64,000 nucleotides of DNA from Chitinophaga ginsengisoli (GTDB lineage Bacteria > Bacteroidota > Bacteroidia > Chitinophagales > Chitinophagaceae): positions 1 through 64,000 of the forward strand of contig NZ_PYGK01000020.1 in assembly GCF_003014595.1 (NCBI RefSeq), written 5' to 3'. Position 1 is the stretch's first letter, and each line of letters opens with the position of its first letter. Below are positions 50,157 to 59,090 of the stretch, piece by piece. The position numbers and the translations under genes are program-made. A model generated the notes under the pieces. It saw only the letters and a program-made list of their open reading frames with translations, did no database searches and was not told the origin of the DNA.

Positions 50157-51365
50157 ATGCTGATCTTAAACAGACGACGTTTCTTACAGGTAGGATCATT
50201 AGCCTCAGCTTCACTGATGATGCCGAAATTCCTGAAAGCATTGGAGAAAGATAACCTGGTGCCTGCCGGCAATAAGGTACTGGTGGTAGTACAACTCTCG
50301 GGAGGTAATGATGGGTTGAATACAGTAATCCCGTATCGCAATGATATTTATTACCGTATGCGTCCTACATTGGGTATCCAGCGTGAGAACGCCTTATCCC
50401 TCACAGATGAAATGGGTTTACATCCCGCATTAAACGGCTTGAAAAGCCTATATGATGAGGGCTCACTGGCAATAATGAATAGTGTAGGTTACCCTAATCC
50501 TGACAGGTCACATTTCCGGTCTATGGATATCTGGCAGTCTGCCAGTACATCTTCTGAAAACTGGACAGATGGCTGGATAGGGCGATTCCTGGATGCGCAA
50601 TGTAAAGGTTGTGATAAACCTGTACAGGCATTGGAGATTGACGACACTTTAAGTCTCGCAATGAAAGGTGATCTGCAGAAAGGCCTTGCCCTTAAAGACC
50701 CTGATAAACTGCAGGCAGCTGCCAGCGACAGGATGTTCAGGGAATTACTACAGAAGGAAGCAGGTACTACTGAAGATGACCATCAGCCGGTGGATTATCT
50801 GTATAAAACGATGAGTGCAACAGTTTCATCTGCATCTTATATCAAAGAGCAATTCAAAGCATATAAGACAAAGGAGATTTTCCCCTCAACAGAGCTGGGA
50901 AAGAACATGCAGACCATTGCAAGACTGATCATGTCAGATATCAGTACAAAAGTATACTATGTGTCGCATGGTGCTTTTGATACGCATGTGAATCAGCTGG
51001 CAGCGCAGCAGACACAGTTGCAACGGTTGGATGAAGCCATTACTGCATTAACAAAAGAACTGAAGAATAACAACCGCTTCCAGGATGTAGTGATCGTCAC
51101 CTTCTCTGAATTCGGTCGCCGGGTAGAACAGAATGCAGGCGGTGGTACCGACCATGGTACCGCCAATAATATGTTTATGATAAGTGGTGGATTGAAACAG
51201 CAGGGCCTACTGAATGAAGCGCCTGACCTGGGAAATCTGAACGAAGGTGATCTGCAGCATAAAGTAGATTTTAAGAGTGTATATGCCACACTGTTGAAAA
51301 AGTGGCTGGAAGCTGACGATGCCGCCATCCTTAAAAGACAATACGATCACCTGTCATTTGTTTAA
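50157..51365 (+). CDS. DUF1501 domain protein with Tat-like signal
   Basis: A 402-aa protein starting MLILNRRRFLQVGSLASASLMMPKF, a twin-arginine-type N-terminus (RRRFLQ) that suggests Tat export. The DUF1501 family core follows: LVVVQLSGGNDGLNTVIPYRND, the HFRSMDIWQSAS segment, and VTFSEFGRRVEQNAGGGTDHGTANNMF. DUF1501 resembles alkaline-phosphatase/sulfatase-fold proteins, with GTDHGTAN carrying metal-ligand candidates. It starts 26 bp after the DUF1800 gene, so the pair is an operon. Enzymatic role unknown. The last 4 bp overlap the convergent lipoprotein gene. Confidence 0.85.
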   Translation: MLILNRRRFLQVGSLASASLMMPKFLKALEKDNLVPAGNKVLVVVQLSGGNDGLNTVIPYRNDIYYRMRPTLGIQRENALSLTDEMGLHPALNGLKSLYDEGSLAIMNSVGYPNPDRSHFRSMDIWQSASTSSENWTDGWIGRFLDAQCKGCDKPVQALEIDDTLSLAMKGDLQKGLALKDPDKLQAAASDRMFRELLQKEAGTTEDDHQPVDYLYKTMSATVSSASYIKEQFKAYKTKEIFPSTELGKNMQTIARLIMSDISTKVYYVSHGAFDTHVNQLAAQQTQLQRLDEAITALTKELKNNNRFQDVVIVTFSEFGRRVEQNAGGGTDHGTANNMFMISGGLKQQGLLNEAPDLGNLNEGDLQHKVDFKSVYATLLKKWLEADDAAILKRQYDHLSFV

Positions 51366-51862
51366 TTACTCTTCTTGACGATAGCTCTTAGAAAACCGAA
51401 GGTGGCATTCCTGGGAACCAATGTACCGGTGGTATCGACCAGGGTACCGGTGAATGAACCTTCGATCAGGCTATCTTTTACGCTGGTAATTGAAAATGTG
51501 AAAGTACCGACGTGCTCATTGGCTATCTGTGAAAGGTTGGCCTTCGGATAATACACAGAGATAGAGTTGCCATCCCGTGAATAAAAGCTGCCTTTTGTCA
51601 GACCATCCGTACTTCCCAGCAGTGTGATATGAACTTCTTCATCATCGATGCCGATGGCAGAGATAGTTAATTTGTCGATATCATTGTTGGGATCTGTATC
51701 GGTAAGATTTGCAACAGAAATAACCGCAGCAGGATTTTCAGCAATCACTATCAAGCTGTCAAAGTCAAACGAAATGAATTTGCGTGCTACTTCATTTTGC
51801 GGATCTTTCTTACAGGATGAAAAGATCAGTACGACGCAAAGAATGGTGAAGGTTATGCGCAT
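51362..51862 (-). CDS. Hypothetical lipoprotein
   Basis: A 166-aa predicted lipoprotein. The preferred start at 51862 gives MRITFTILCVVLIFSSCKKD, with lipobox FSSC at about residue 17. The frame opens 17 codons further upstream, where it would lose the compact signal. The mature part alternates beta-like segments (KFISFDFDSLIVIAENPAAVISVANLTDTD) and has no recognised catalytic motif. It resembles small Bacteroidota surface lipoproteins. The promoter region holds the 15-mer shared with the 28.9-kb operon. Confidence 0.7.
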   Translation of the reverse strand: MRITFTILCVVLIFSSCKKDPQNEVARKFISFDFDSLIVIAENPAAVISVANLTDTDPNNDIDKLTISAIGIDDEEVHITLLGSTDGLTKGSFYSRDGNSISVYYPKANLSQIANEHVGTFTFSITSVKDSLIEGSFTGTLVDTTGTLVPRNATFGFLRAIVKKSN

Positions 51863-51881
51863 AAACAACAAGGGGTTTTTT

Positions 51882-51896
51882 GTTATAACGCAATAA
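51882..51896. promoter_or_regulatory. Second copy of GTTATAACGCAATAA motif
   Basis: The 15-mer GTTATAACGCAATAA is identical to 28936-28950. On the minus strand TATTATTG, close to a -7 element, overlaps it and TTTG lies upstream at a fitting distance. The preferred lipoprotein start is about 20 bp downstream. Confidence 0.45.
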
Positions 51897-51931
51897 TAAG
51901 CAGTTAATTGCAAACAGAAATGAGTAAAAGA

Positions 51932-51973
51932 AAAAGGCTCAGGAATTCATCGGATTCCTGAGCCTTTTCTTTT
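51932..51973. terminator. Bidirectional terminator
   Basis: Arms of about 15 bp, aaaaggctcaggaat and attcctgagccttttc, flank a short loop, with A and T runs on the two sides. It lies between the OPT transporter stop and the lipoprotein start, both on the minus strand. It therefore can insulate the lipoprotein promoter from neighbouring transcription or end antisense RNA. Confidence 0.8.
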
Positions 51974-51986
51974 AGTATTAAAACTT

Positions 51987-54032
51987 CTATTTGTTCGCTA
52001 TTCTGTACAACACCCAGCCCATAAAGGCGAACAGGGCTGTACCAAAGATGAAATATCCACCGTGACCAAATATACCAGCCAGCGAATGTTCCATATTTAC
52101 AGCTGCTAATGCACTGGAAGTGCTGTCGAAACCCGCCAGTATCGCGATGATTACACCGGCAACAGCGCCGCCTGCTACCAGACCGGTCGCAAAGAGATTA
52201 CCTTTGCCAAGCTCTTCTTCCTCTGCAGACAACTGCACATTTTTCTTCTTGCGTTTCTGATCTACCAGTCCGCGGATAGCGCCACCAATGAAGATAGGGA
52301 GGGTGGTAGACAATGGCAGGTAAGCACCTACTGCAAAAGACAATGATTTGATACCGCAGAGCTCCATGGTGATAGCCAGGAAAACACCCGCCAATACAAA
52401 TTGCCAGTCAAGGTTGTAAGACAGGATACCTTTCGCCAGCGTCGCCATCAGGGTACCTTGTGGCGCCGGATAATAGATACTGCCTATCGCGTGGTCAGTT
52501 ACACCATTGGCAATCATCGCAGCAGTAGGCTTATCCAGGAATTTCACCGTCAGACCGATCACTATAGAAGAAACGATCGCACCTATGAAAAGCGATAACT
52601 GCTGATACATGGGAGTAGCGCCCACGATATAACCCGATTTCAGATCCTGTGAAGTACCACCGGCATTAGCCGCAGCGATACAGATCATACCACCTACTAC
52701 CAGCGCCATTGGTTCATATACTTTACCACTCCAGCCTACTGCGATAAACACCAGGCAGGTTCCCATCAGGGTGGCAATGGTCATACCGGAAATAGGGTTG
52801 TTGGAAGATCCGATCAGACCCACAATACGGCTGGACACGGTTACGAAAAAGGCGCCGAAGATCACCACGAGCAGACCCACCAGCATTTTCTTACCGATAG
52901 AATCGCCAGGTAACTGTGGCAGGAATGCCATCAGCACAACCAGCGCAATGCTACCGAACAATACGATCTTGATATTAAGATCTCTTTCAGTACGTGGTAC
53001 GCTTCCTGTAGCTGCTTCTCCACTCACGTTGTCTTTCTTCAGGGAACCAATGCTGCCTTTAAAGGAAGATATGATAGTAGGGATTGTTTTAATCAGTGTA
53101 ATGAATCCACCTGCAGCTACCGCGCCGGCACCTATCTGCCTTACGTAAGCAACGTACACAGCAGCGGAGAAGTCACCGAAGGTATGTGCAGTTGGATTCC
53201 AGTCTCCTTTTCCGCCTGGTGTGCTGACACTGGCCAGGTAACCCAGTTTCACCAGCTGAGCGGCAATCGCGTCGGGAGGTACCAGGAATGACAATAATGG
53301 TATCAATACCAGCCACGATAAAACACCACCTGCAACCAGTACCCCAGCAATACGGGGACCGATGATATAGCCCACACCCATGTATTCAGGGGTGATATCG
53401 GCGCTTATACGGGCAGATGAGAAATATTTATTATACTGCTGAGTCATGTAAGAGGGGGTTTCCGCAATGACATGCAGCACTTTTTGCAGGAATGCATAAG
53501 CCACGGCAAAACCCAGTCCATAGAAAGCCGTCTTGGCGAAATCGCCCCCTTTCTCACCGGCTATCAACACATCGCCACAGGCGGTACCTTCAGGATAAGG
53601 GAGGGTTTCATGCTCTTTTACGATGAGTGACCTGCGTAGCGGGATCATCATCAGGGTACCCAGGATGCCTCCGAAGATGGCCAGGGTCAGAATGGTCAGA
53701 TAATTGAAGAACTGTGCACCACCGCCATCTGAAAGGAACAGAAAGCCCGGCAGCGTGAATACTACTCCGGCGGCAATGGACTCACCAGCCGAGCCGGTGG
53801 TCTGAATAATGTTGTTTTCGAGAATAGTGGTTTTAAAGAATTTCCGGCCAAGGGTAATGGCAATTACCGCAATAGGGATAGAGGCGGAAACAGTCAGGCC
53901 TGCTCTTAATGCCAGGTATACGGTGGCGGCTCCAAAAATGATCCCGAATATACAGCCCAGTACAATGGACTTCAATGTAAACTCCTTCATATGCACCTCA
54001 GGCGCAACAAAAGGCTTGAATTTATCTGCCAT
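51987..54032 (-). CDS. OPT family oligopeptide transporter
   Basis: A 681-aa inner-membrane protein with about 14-16 helices, of the oligopeptide transporter (OPT) family that moves peptides or metal chelates with protons. It opens MADKFKPFVAPEVHMKEFTLKSIVLGCIFGIIFGAAT, the family start. Motifs such as TTGSAGESIAAGVVFTLPG and LPYPEGTACGDVLIAG are characteristic. The C-terminal half contains GTSQDLKSGYIVGATP. It follows the POT gene on the same strand, with a large inverted repeat in the gap. Substrate class (peptide versus siderophore) is not settled. Confidence 0.93.
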   Translation of the reverse strand: MADKFKPFVAPEVHMKEFTLKSIVLGCIFGIIFGAATVYLALRAGLTVSASIPIAVIAITLGRKFFKTTILENNIIQTTGSAGESIAAGVVFTLPGFLFLSDGGGAQFFNYLTILTLAIFGGILGTLMMIPLRRSLIVKEHETLPYPEGTACGDVLIAGEKGGDFAKTAFYGLGFAVAYAFLQKVLHVIAETPSYMTQQYNKYFSSARISADITPEYMGVGYIIGPRIAGVLVAGGVLSWLVLIPLLSFLVPPDAIAAQLVKLGYLASVSTPGGKGDWNPTAHTFGDFSAAVYVAYVRQIGAGAVAAGGFITLIKTIPTIISSFKGSIGSLKKDNVSGEAATGSVPRTERDLNIKIVLFGSIALVVLMAFLPQLPGDSIGKKMLVGLLVVIFGAFFVTVSSRIVGLIGSSNNPISGMTIATLMGTCLVFIAVGWSGKVYEPMALVVGGMICIAAANAGGTSQDLKSGYIVGATPMYQQLSLFIGAIVSSIVIGLTVKFLDKPTAAMIANGVTDHAIGSIYYPAPQGTLMATLAKGILSYNLDWQFVLAGVFLAITMELCGIKSLSFAVGAYLPLSTTLPIFIGGAIRGLVDQKRKKKNVQLSAEEEELGKGNLFATGLVAGGAVAGVIIAILAGFDSTSSALAAVNMEHSLAGIFGHGGYFIFGTALFAFMGWVLYRIANK

Positions 54033-54220
54033 AAATAGGTTTGATAAGTGTAGATTTTTGTTGATTAAGAGGCAATATAAGAGAAAAATCCCTTTTAGGA
54101 TCAGGACTTGGCATATTTACACAGGCGGTAGACGGTTCTGGCGTTTACATGTACTTCTCTGTTATAAGCTGCAGAAAGAGCTTATTGATACCCATGTAAA
54201 TAGCATCTTTTACCGATTCT

Positions 54221-54329
54221 TCCATATCGCTATACCGTCATTTCCATATCATTTCACCGTCATTTCTATATCGAATCGATATACAGATGACGGTAAAGTG
54301 ATATGGAGATGACGGTATAGCGATATGGA
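54221..54329. repeat. 54-bp inverted repeat built from 22-bp tandem units
   Basis: The left arm 54221-54274 and right arm 54276-54329 are near-perfect complements with only one spacer base. Each arm contains two adjacent 22-bp units (54221-54242, 54243-54264; 54285-54306, 54307-54328) that share ccgtcatt and ccatatc. The five differences between arms are mostly T/C changes, compatible with G-U pairs in RNA. It is by far the longest hairpin in the window. Its place ahead of the OPT gene is unexplained. Confidence 0.85.
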
Positions 54330-54387
54330 GATATAGGGATCAAAGCAAACACATATGGGTATTGAGTCCTGTAGGAATGCTTTTCCC

Positions 54388-54428
54388 GGCAAAAAAAAAC
54401 GGTGCAACCAGGAGGCTGCACCGTTTGC
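54388..54428 (-). terminator. Terminator of the POT gene
   Basis: On the minus strand the arms aaacggtgca and tgcaccgttt pair around a 10-nt loop and are followed by an eight-T or longer run. It lies just after the POT stop. Confidence 0.87.
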
Positions 54429-54449
54429 AATAAACTAACAGGAGAATGC

Positions 54450-56156
54450 TTAGTAGGACCCCGTTTTCTCTTTCACCACCCTGGCGATCCACTTGCTGAG
54501 TATCAGCATCACCACGCCGGCAATACCTGCGGAGATCACGAGGATCAGGAAGTAGCTTGTTTTGTTGGTGAAGCTGTCCCAGAAGGTGGCCATCAGACCG
54601 GCTACTTTACCGGCAATGGCGTTCACCAGGTACCAGCCACCCATCATAAGGGCGGTGACACGGGGAGGAGACAGTTTGGATACCATAGACAAGCCGATCG
54701 GGCTCACCAGGATTTCCCCTACGGTAAATACCGCGTAGGTACCAAACAGCCAGGCCATGGAGCTTTTATCGATATAAACATTGGTCATGGCGGCGGCAAC
54801 CACCATCAGCAGGGATGAACCCGCTGCCAGGAAGATGCCGATAGCAACCTTTACCGGGGTGGTAGGTTCTTTACCGCGTTTGGCCAGCCAACCGAATATG
54901 CCTATTACAATCAGACTGAAGGCTACAATAAAGAACGGGTTGATGGACTGGAAGATCTCTGTGGAGAGAAGCTTCAGCTTGCCATCCTGTGGCCATTTTT
55001 CTTTTGGCAGGTTCTGGAAGTAGGGGTCAGCGCCCGGTACTTCGATGGTATTACCGTTGGCATCCTTGATAGCGCGGAAGTGCTCGTCTATCTGGGTTAC
55101 CTTATGAGGTTCGGTGGTCACGGTCTGCAGCATACCGAAAGGTTGTGCTGCCTTTTCCATGGCCGGAGACATCTGGCGGTCAGTGTACTGGTCAGCCCAG
55201 ATGGTGAGGCCGGTACTGTTCTGGTTATAGATCACCCAGAATATGATAGCCACAGCGAAAAAGGCCAGCAGGGCGCCCAGGCCGCGTTTGTCCTCTTTCT
55301 GCTTGGAGGTGGTATACAGACGGATGTAGAAGATAATGATAGGCACACAGGCAAAAAGGAAGGCATCATTTGACGGGGTACCGAACAGCGTGTGACCCAA
55401 TAAAGAGGGGCTGCTGATAAAATAACCGATCACAGCAGCGAGAATAGCCGGTAGCAATGCACTGCCCAGGATCTTGGCGGTAGACATTTCATCCGGGGAG
55501 GCTGGTTTCCGGATATCTCCTTCGGCAATCTTCTTCAGGTTGGAGGCGAAGATAACCAGGCCTACCAGCATTCCTACACCTGCAGCGGCGAAGGCGTATC
55601 CCCAGCCATAGTGGTTACGGAGATAGGCTGCCACGAAGTTACAGATGAAGGCGCCGATATTCACACCCATGTAAAAGATGTTGTAGGCCACGTCTTTTTT
55701 GGGAGCGAGGTCTGCCCGGTTGTAGATATTCCCCAGAATAGTACCGATATTGGGTTTGAAAAAGCCATTACCGATAATGATCAGGCCAAGTCCTGCATAC
55801 ATAGCCAGATCGCCGGGAGCTGCCAGGGAGAAATAACCGGCTGCCAGGAGGAAGCCCCCCAGTATCACCGCTCTCCGGTAACCGAGATAGCGGTCGGCCA
55901 GGAGGCCGCCAATGAAAGGAGATAAGTAAACTAATGCGATGTAAGAACCGACAAGGTCCGCTGCTTTGGTGGTGTCAAACCCTTTACCGCCGTTGGAAGA
56001 TGGATCTACGAGGTAAAGGAAAAAAATGCCGATCATCAGGTAATAGCCGAAACGTTCCCACATTTCAGTAAAAAAGAGTACGTACAATCCTTTGTGGTGA
56101 CCCTTACCCCGCGGGGTGGGCGTGATTACAGGCTGCTCAACAGCAGTTTGAGTCAT
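54450..56156 (-). CDS. POT family proton-dependent peptide transporter
   Basis: A 568-aa inner-membrane symporter with about 12-14 helices, taking up di- and tripeptides with protons. The family opening is GKGHHKGLYVLFFTEMWERFGYYLMIGIFFLY with ExxERFxYY-type ligand residues. GGLLADRYLGYRRAV and the PTR2 signature FYMGVNIGAFICNFVAAYLR are seen. An extended hydrophilic loop (about 325-395, EKAAQPFGMLQ region) lies between helices. The gene stands next to the OPT transporter, suggesting peptide nutrition; the pair is not obviously one operon because a terminator and the inverted repeat separate them. Confidence 0.93.
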   Translation of the reverse strand: MTQTAVEQPVITPTPRGKGHHKGLYVLFFTEMWERFGYYLMIGIFFLYLVDPSSNGGKGFDTTKAADLVGSYIALVYLSPFIGGLLADRYLGYRRAVILGGFLLAAGYFSLAAPGDLAMYAGLGLIIIGNGFFKPNIGTILGNIYNRADLAPKKDVAYNIFYMGVNIGAFICNFVAAYLRNHYGWGYAFAAAGVGMLVGLVIFASNLKKIAEGDIRKPASPDEMSTAKILGSALLPAILAAVIGYFISSPSLLGHTLFGTPSNDAFLFACVPIIIFYIRLYTTSKQKEDKRGLGALLAFFAVAIIFWVIYNQNSTGLTIWADQYTDRQMSPAMEKAAQPFGMLQTVTTEPHKVTQIDEHFRAIKDANGNTIEVPGADPYFQNLPKEKWPQDGKLKLLSTEIFQSINPFFIVAFSLIVIGIFGWLAKRGKEPTTPVKVAIGIFLAAGSSLLMVVAAAMTNVYIDKSSMAWLFGTYAVFTVGEILVSPIGLSMVSKLSPPRVTALMMGGWYLVNAIAGKVAGLMATFWDSFTNKTSYFLILVISAGIAGVVMLILSKWIARVVKEKTGSY

Positions 56157-56360
56157 AATAGATCTGTTTAGTTTGTTGTTTGTTTATTGTGTTAGTCAGT
56201 CGTTCGAATCCGGCAAGATAAATAAATTCAGCTTTTTATCGGGTAAAATGGTGTTTTTGGTCAAATTTTGGCCTTTCTTTGCAAAAAATTTGGAAGAACG
56301 GGCTGATTGGAAGGTGAATGTAAATTTTCAGGAGCAAAAGCAGCGAATTTATTTTTTCAT

Positions 56361-57638
56361 ATGAAGATATTATTATTAGGAAGTGGTGGCAGGGAACACG
56401 CCCTGGCATGGAAAATGGCACAGAGCACCTATTGCGAGCAGTTATTCATTGCCCCAGGCAATGCGGGTACTTCTCAATATGGTCAGAACCTGGACATCGC
56501 TGTTTCGGATTTTGAAAAAATAAAGACCTTTTGTGTTGAGAATGCGATCTCCCTGGTAGTACCCGGCTCGGAAGAGCCGCTGGTAAAAGGCATTTACGAT
56601 TACTTTCAGCAGGATGCCGCTTTACAGCATATTCCGGTAATGGGCCCATCTGCCCTGGGTGCCCAGCTGGAAGGCAGTAAAGCATTTGCAAAGCAGTTCA
56701 TGCTGCGCCATAATATCCCCACTGCCGCTTACCGCGAGTTCAGTGAGGAGAATTATGAAGAAGGCGTAGCCTACCTGCGTGCGCATTCCCTGCCGATCGT
56801 ACTCAAAGCCGACGGACTGGCAGCTGGTAAGGGGGTGGTGATCCTGAGCGATCATGAAGAAGCAGTGGCTGAGTTTTCACAGATGATCAAAGAAGCGAAG
56901 TTTGGCGATGCAAGCAGGAAAGTAGTAGTAGAGCAATTCCTGACAGGGATCGAATTGTCGGTATTTGTACTGACAGACGGACATTCCTATCAGATACTGC
57001 CTACTGCAAAGGATTATAAGAGGATCGGAGAAGGAGATACCGGCCTGAATACAGGTGGTATGGGCGCTGTTTCCCCGGTGCCATTCGCCGGCAAGGCATT
57101 TATGGACCTGGTGGAAGAACGTGTCATCCGCCCTACAGTGGCAGGACTTGAAAAAGAGCAGATCGCCTACAACGGGTTTATCTTCTTCGGATTGATCAAT
57201 GTAGACGGTGATCCGTTTGTCATTGAGTACAATTGCCGTATGGGCGACCCCGAAACCGAGGTGGTGATGCCGAGATTACAGAACGATCTGCTGGAGCTTT
57301 TCAAGGCCGTAGAGGAAGGACAGCTTTCGGCACAGACAATTTATGAAGATGCCCGTGTGGCAACAACCGTTATGCTGGTGGCAAAAGGCTACCCTGAAGC
57401 GTACGAAAAAGGAAAGGTAATCAGCAATATACCGGCGCCTACGCAGGATCAGTTGGTGTTTCAGGCAGGAACGAAGGCCGTTGGAGGAAATATCCTCACC
57501 AATGGAGGTCGTGTACTGACTATAACTTCCCTGGCAGCTGATCTGGGCATTGCGTTGACCCATAGCCGGCAAACTGCTGAAATTATTGATTTTGAAGGCA
57601 AATATTACAGGAGGGATATTGGTTTCGAGTTCGTGTAG
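56361..57638 (+). CDS. purD: Phosphoribosylamine--glycine ligase
   Basis: A 425-aa ATP-grasp enzyme of de novo purine synthesis, making GAR from phosphoribosylamine and glycine. The ATG at 56361 gives MKILLLGSGGREHALAW, the family opening, so the 18 extra upstream codons are dropped. LPIVLKADGLAAGKGVVI carries the ATP-binding lysines. NTGGMGAVSPVPF, GFIFFGLINVDGDPFVIEYNCRMGDPETE and VATTVMLVAKGYP are typical. It stands alone on its strand between a transporter gene and the mre cluster; no other pur genes are near. Confidence 0.96.
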   Translation: MKILLLGSGGREHALAWKMAQSTYCEQLFIAPGNAGTSQYGQNLDIAVSDFEKIKTFCVENAISLVVPGSEEPLVKGIYDYFQQDAALQHIPVMGPSALGAQLEGSKAFAKQFMLRHNIPTAAYREFSEENYEEGVAYLRAHSLPIVLKADGLAAGKGVVILSDHEEAVAEFSQMIKEAKFGDASRKVVVEQFLTGIELSVFVLTDGHSYQILPTAKDYKRIGEGDTGLNTGGMGAVSPVPFAGKAFMDLVEERVIRPTVAGLEKEQIAYNGFIFFGLINVDGDPFVIEYNCRMGDPETEVVMPRLQNDLLELFKAVEEGQLSAQTIYEDARVATTVMLVAKGYPEAYEKGKVISNIPAPTQDQLVFQAGTKAVGGNILTNGGRVLTITSLAADLGIALTHSRQTAEIIDFEGKYYRRDIGFEFV

Positions 57639-58002
57639 CAGATGTTCATTTGCGCCTTTCACGCCTTGCCGGCGCGAAAAGTGTAGTCTGGACCAGTGTC
57701 CCGTTTAAGTGTCGGGAAGGGTCGTGGGGACGACCGGAGAGTGTATAACTCATTCATATAGAGTACACAATTAACACAAGCCATTTTTCGTTTAAGCGTT
57801 TTCGAGAGTCATTACTATGCCGGCTGTATACCTTGCCATTAAATGTTGCAACTTATTAACCGGCTCAGCAGATACAACAGATACAATAAAGAAGATTTTT
57901 TAATATTTAGTTGTATTATTGAGAAAACAAACAATTTTTAGATTGTATATTCGTTGGAATTATTCATTTTTGCACACAATAATATTTTGACCATATTAAG
58001 CA
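57639..58002. other. Intergenic region ahead of mreB
   Basis: About 364 bp without a supported gene. It holds a small GC hairpin (ggtcgt/acgacc, 57719-57734) and AT-rich sequence towards mreB. A possible promoter is listed separately. Nothing else with structure is seen. Confidence 0.45.
57943..57972 (+). promoter_or_regulatory. Candidate promoter of the mre cluster
   Basis: TTG at 57943-57945, then 19 bases, then CATTTTTG at 57965-57972 (consensus TAnnTTTG), followed 30 bases later by the mreB ATG. The spacing equals the Bacteroidota consensus; the first base of the -7 element deviates. Confidence 0.45.
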
Positions 58003-59025
58003 ATGGGGTTCTTTAATTTTTTAACACAGGAAATAGCGATTGACTTAGGTACAGCTAACACGCTGATCATACACAACGACCAGGTGGTGGTGGATGAACC
58101 TTCCATTGTAGCTATAGAGCGCGCAAGCGGTAAAATCGTGGCTGTAGGAAAGAAGGCCATGATGATGCACGAGAAGACACACGAATACCTGCGTACGATC
58201 CGCCCCCTGAAAGATGGTGTGATCGCGGACTTTAATGCAGCTGAAGGGATGCTTCGCGAGATGATCAAACTGGTGTATCCCAAAAAGCCCTTATTCTCCC
58301 CCAGCTGGCGTATGGTTATCTGCATACCCTCCAGTATCACAGAAGTAGAAAAACGCGCCGTACGCGACTCTGCCGAACAGGCAGGCGCGAAGGAAGTGTT
58401 CCTCATACATGAACCTATGGCTGCTGCCTTAGGTATCGGCATTGACGTGGAAGAACCAGTAGGTAACATGATCATCGATATCGGAGGTGGTACCACCGGT
58501 ATTTCCGTGATCGCCCTGGCAGGTATCGTTTGTGACCAGAGTATCCGTATTGCCGGTGACGAATTCACCGCTGATATCATGGAAGCCCTGCGCCGCTACC
58601 ATAGCCTGTTGATCGGTGAAAGGACCGCTGAACAGATCAAGATCCAGATCGGCTCCGCACTGAAAGAACTGGATAATCCACCAGATGATGTAGCTGTGAA
58701 TGGCCGTGACCTTGTAACAGGTATTCCTAAACAGATCATGGTATCTTACCAGGAAGTAGCAGAAGCCCTGGATAAATCCATCTTCAAGATCGAAGAGGCT
58801 ATCCTGAAAGCACTGGAAACTACACCTCCGGAACTGGCTGCAGATATCTACCGCAGGGGATTGTACCTGACCGGTGGTGGTGCGCTGCTCCGCGGACTGG
58901 ATAAACGTCTTACTCAGAAGATCAAGTTGCCCGTACACGTTGCTGACGATCCGTTACGCGCCGTGGTAAGGGGTACAGGAATAGCACTGAAACACGTAGG
59001 TAAGTATCCGTTCCTAATGCAATAA
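58003..59025 (+). CDS. mreB: Rod shape-determining actin homologue MreB
   Basis: A 340-aa actin-like ATPase that organises the lateral-wall elongasome under the inner membrane. The phosphate-1 loop is IDLGTANTLI near residue 9-18. IIDIGGGTTGISVIALAG (phosphate-2) and the adenosine motif LTGGGALLRGLDK are present. MGFFNFLTQEIAID at the N-terminus is the amphipathic membrane-binding start. It heads the cluster mreB-mreC-mreD-mrdA-rodA in the usual order. A hairpin lies in the gap to mreC. Confidence 0.95.
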   Translation: MGFFNFLTQEIAIDLGTANTLIIHNDQVVVDEPSIVAIERASGKIVAVGKKAMMMHEKTHEYLRTIRPLKDGVIADFNAAEGMLREMIKLVYPKKPLFSPSWRMVICIPSSITEVEKRAVRDSAEQAGAKEVFLIHEPMAAALGIGIDVEEPVGNMIIDIGGGTTGISVIALAGIVCDQSIRIAGDEFTADIMEALRRYHSLLIGERTAEQIKIQIGSALKELDNPPDDVAVNGRDLVTGIPKQIMVSYQEVAEALDKSIFKIEEAILKALETTPPELAADIYRRGLYLTGGGALLRGLDKRLTQKIKLPVHVADDPLRAVVRGTGIALKHVGKYPFLMQ

Positions 59026-59035
59026 TATCAGGAAA

Positions 59036-59066
59036 TGTACAAGGCAGCCCGTAACTGCCTTGTACA
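59036..59066. promoter_or_regulatory. Intra-operon hairpin between mreB and mreC
   Basis: Perfect 12-bp arms, tgtacaaggcag and ctgccttgtaca, with a 7-nt loop, just after the mreB stop. Only a short interrupted T stretch follows, so it is at best a weak terminator. It may reduce mreC expression relative to mreB or protect the mreB 3' end. Confidence 0.6.
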
Positions 59067-59090
59067 CTTTCTACCAAGAAAATATATCCT

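Larger units (their letters stand above)
54033..54449. other. Intergenic region with large inverted repeats
   Basis: About 417 bp between POT and OPT transporter genes. It contains a looser hairpin at 54143-54200 (tttacatg/catgtaaa with ataagct/agcttat inside), the main 54-bp inverted repeat at 54221-54329, and the POT terminator at 54388-54428. No gene is supported. The OPT promoter should lie between the repeat and 54032. Confidence 0.55.
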
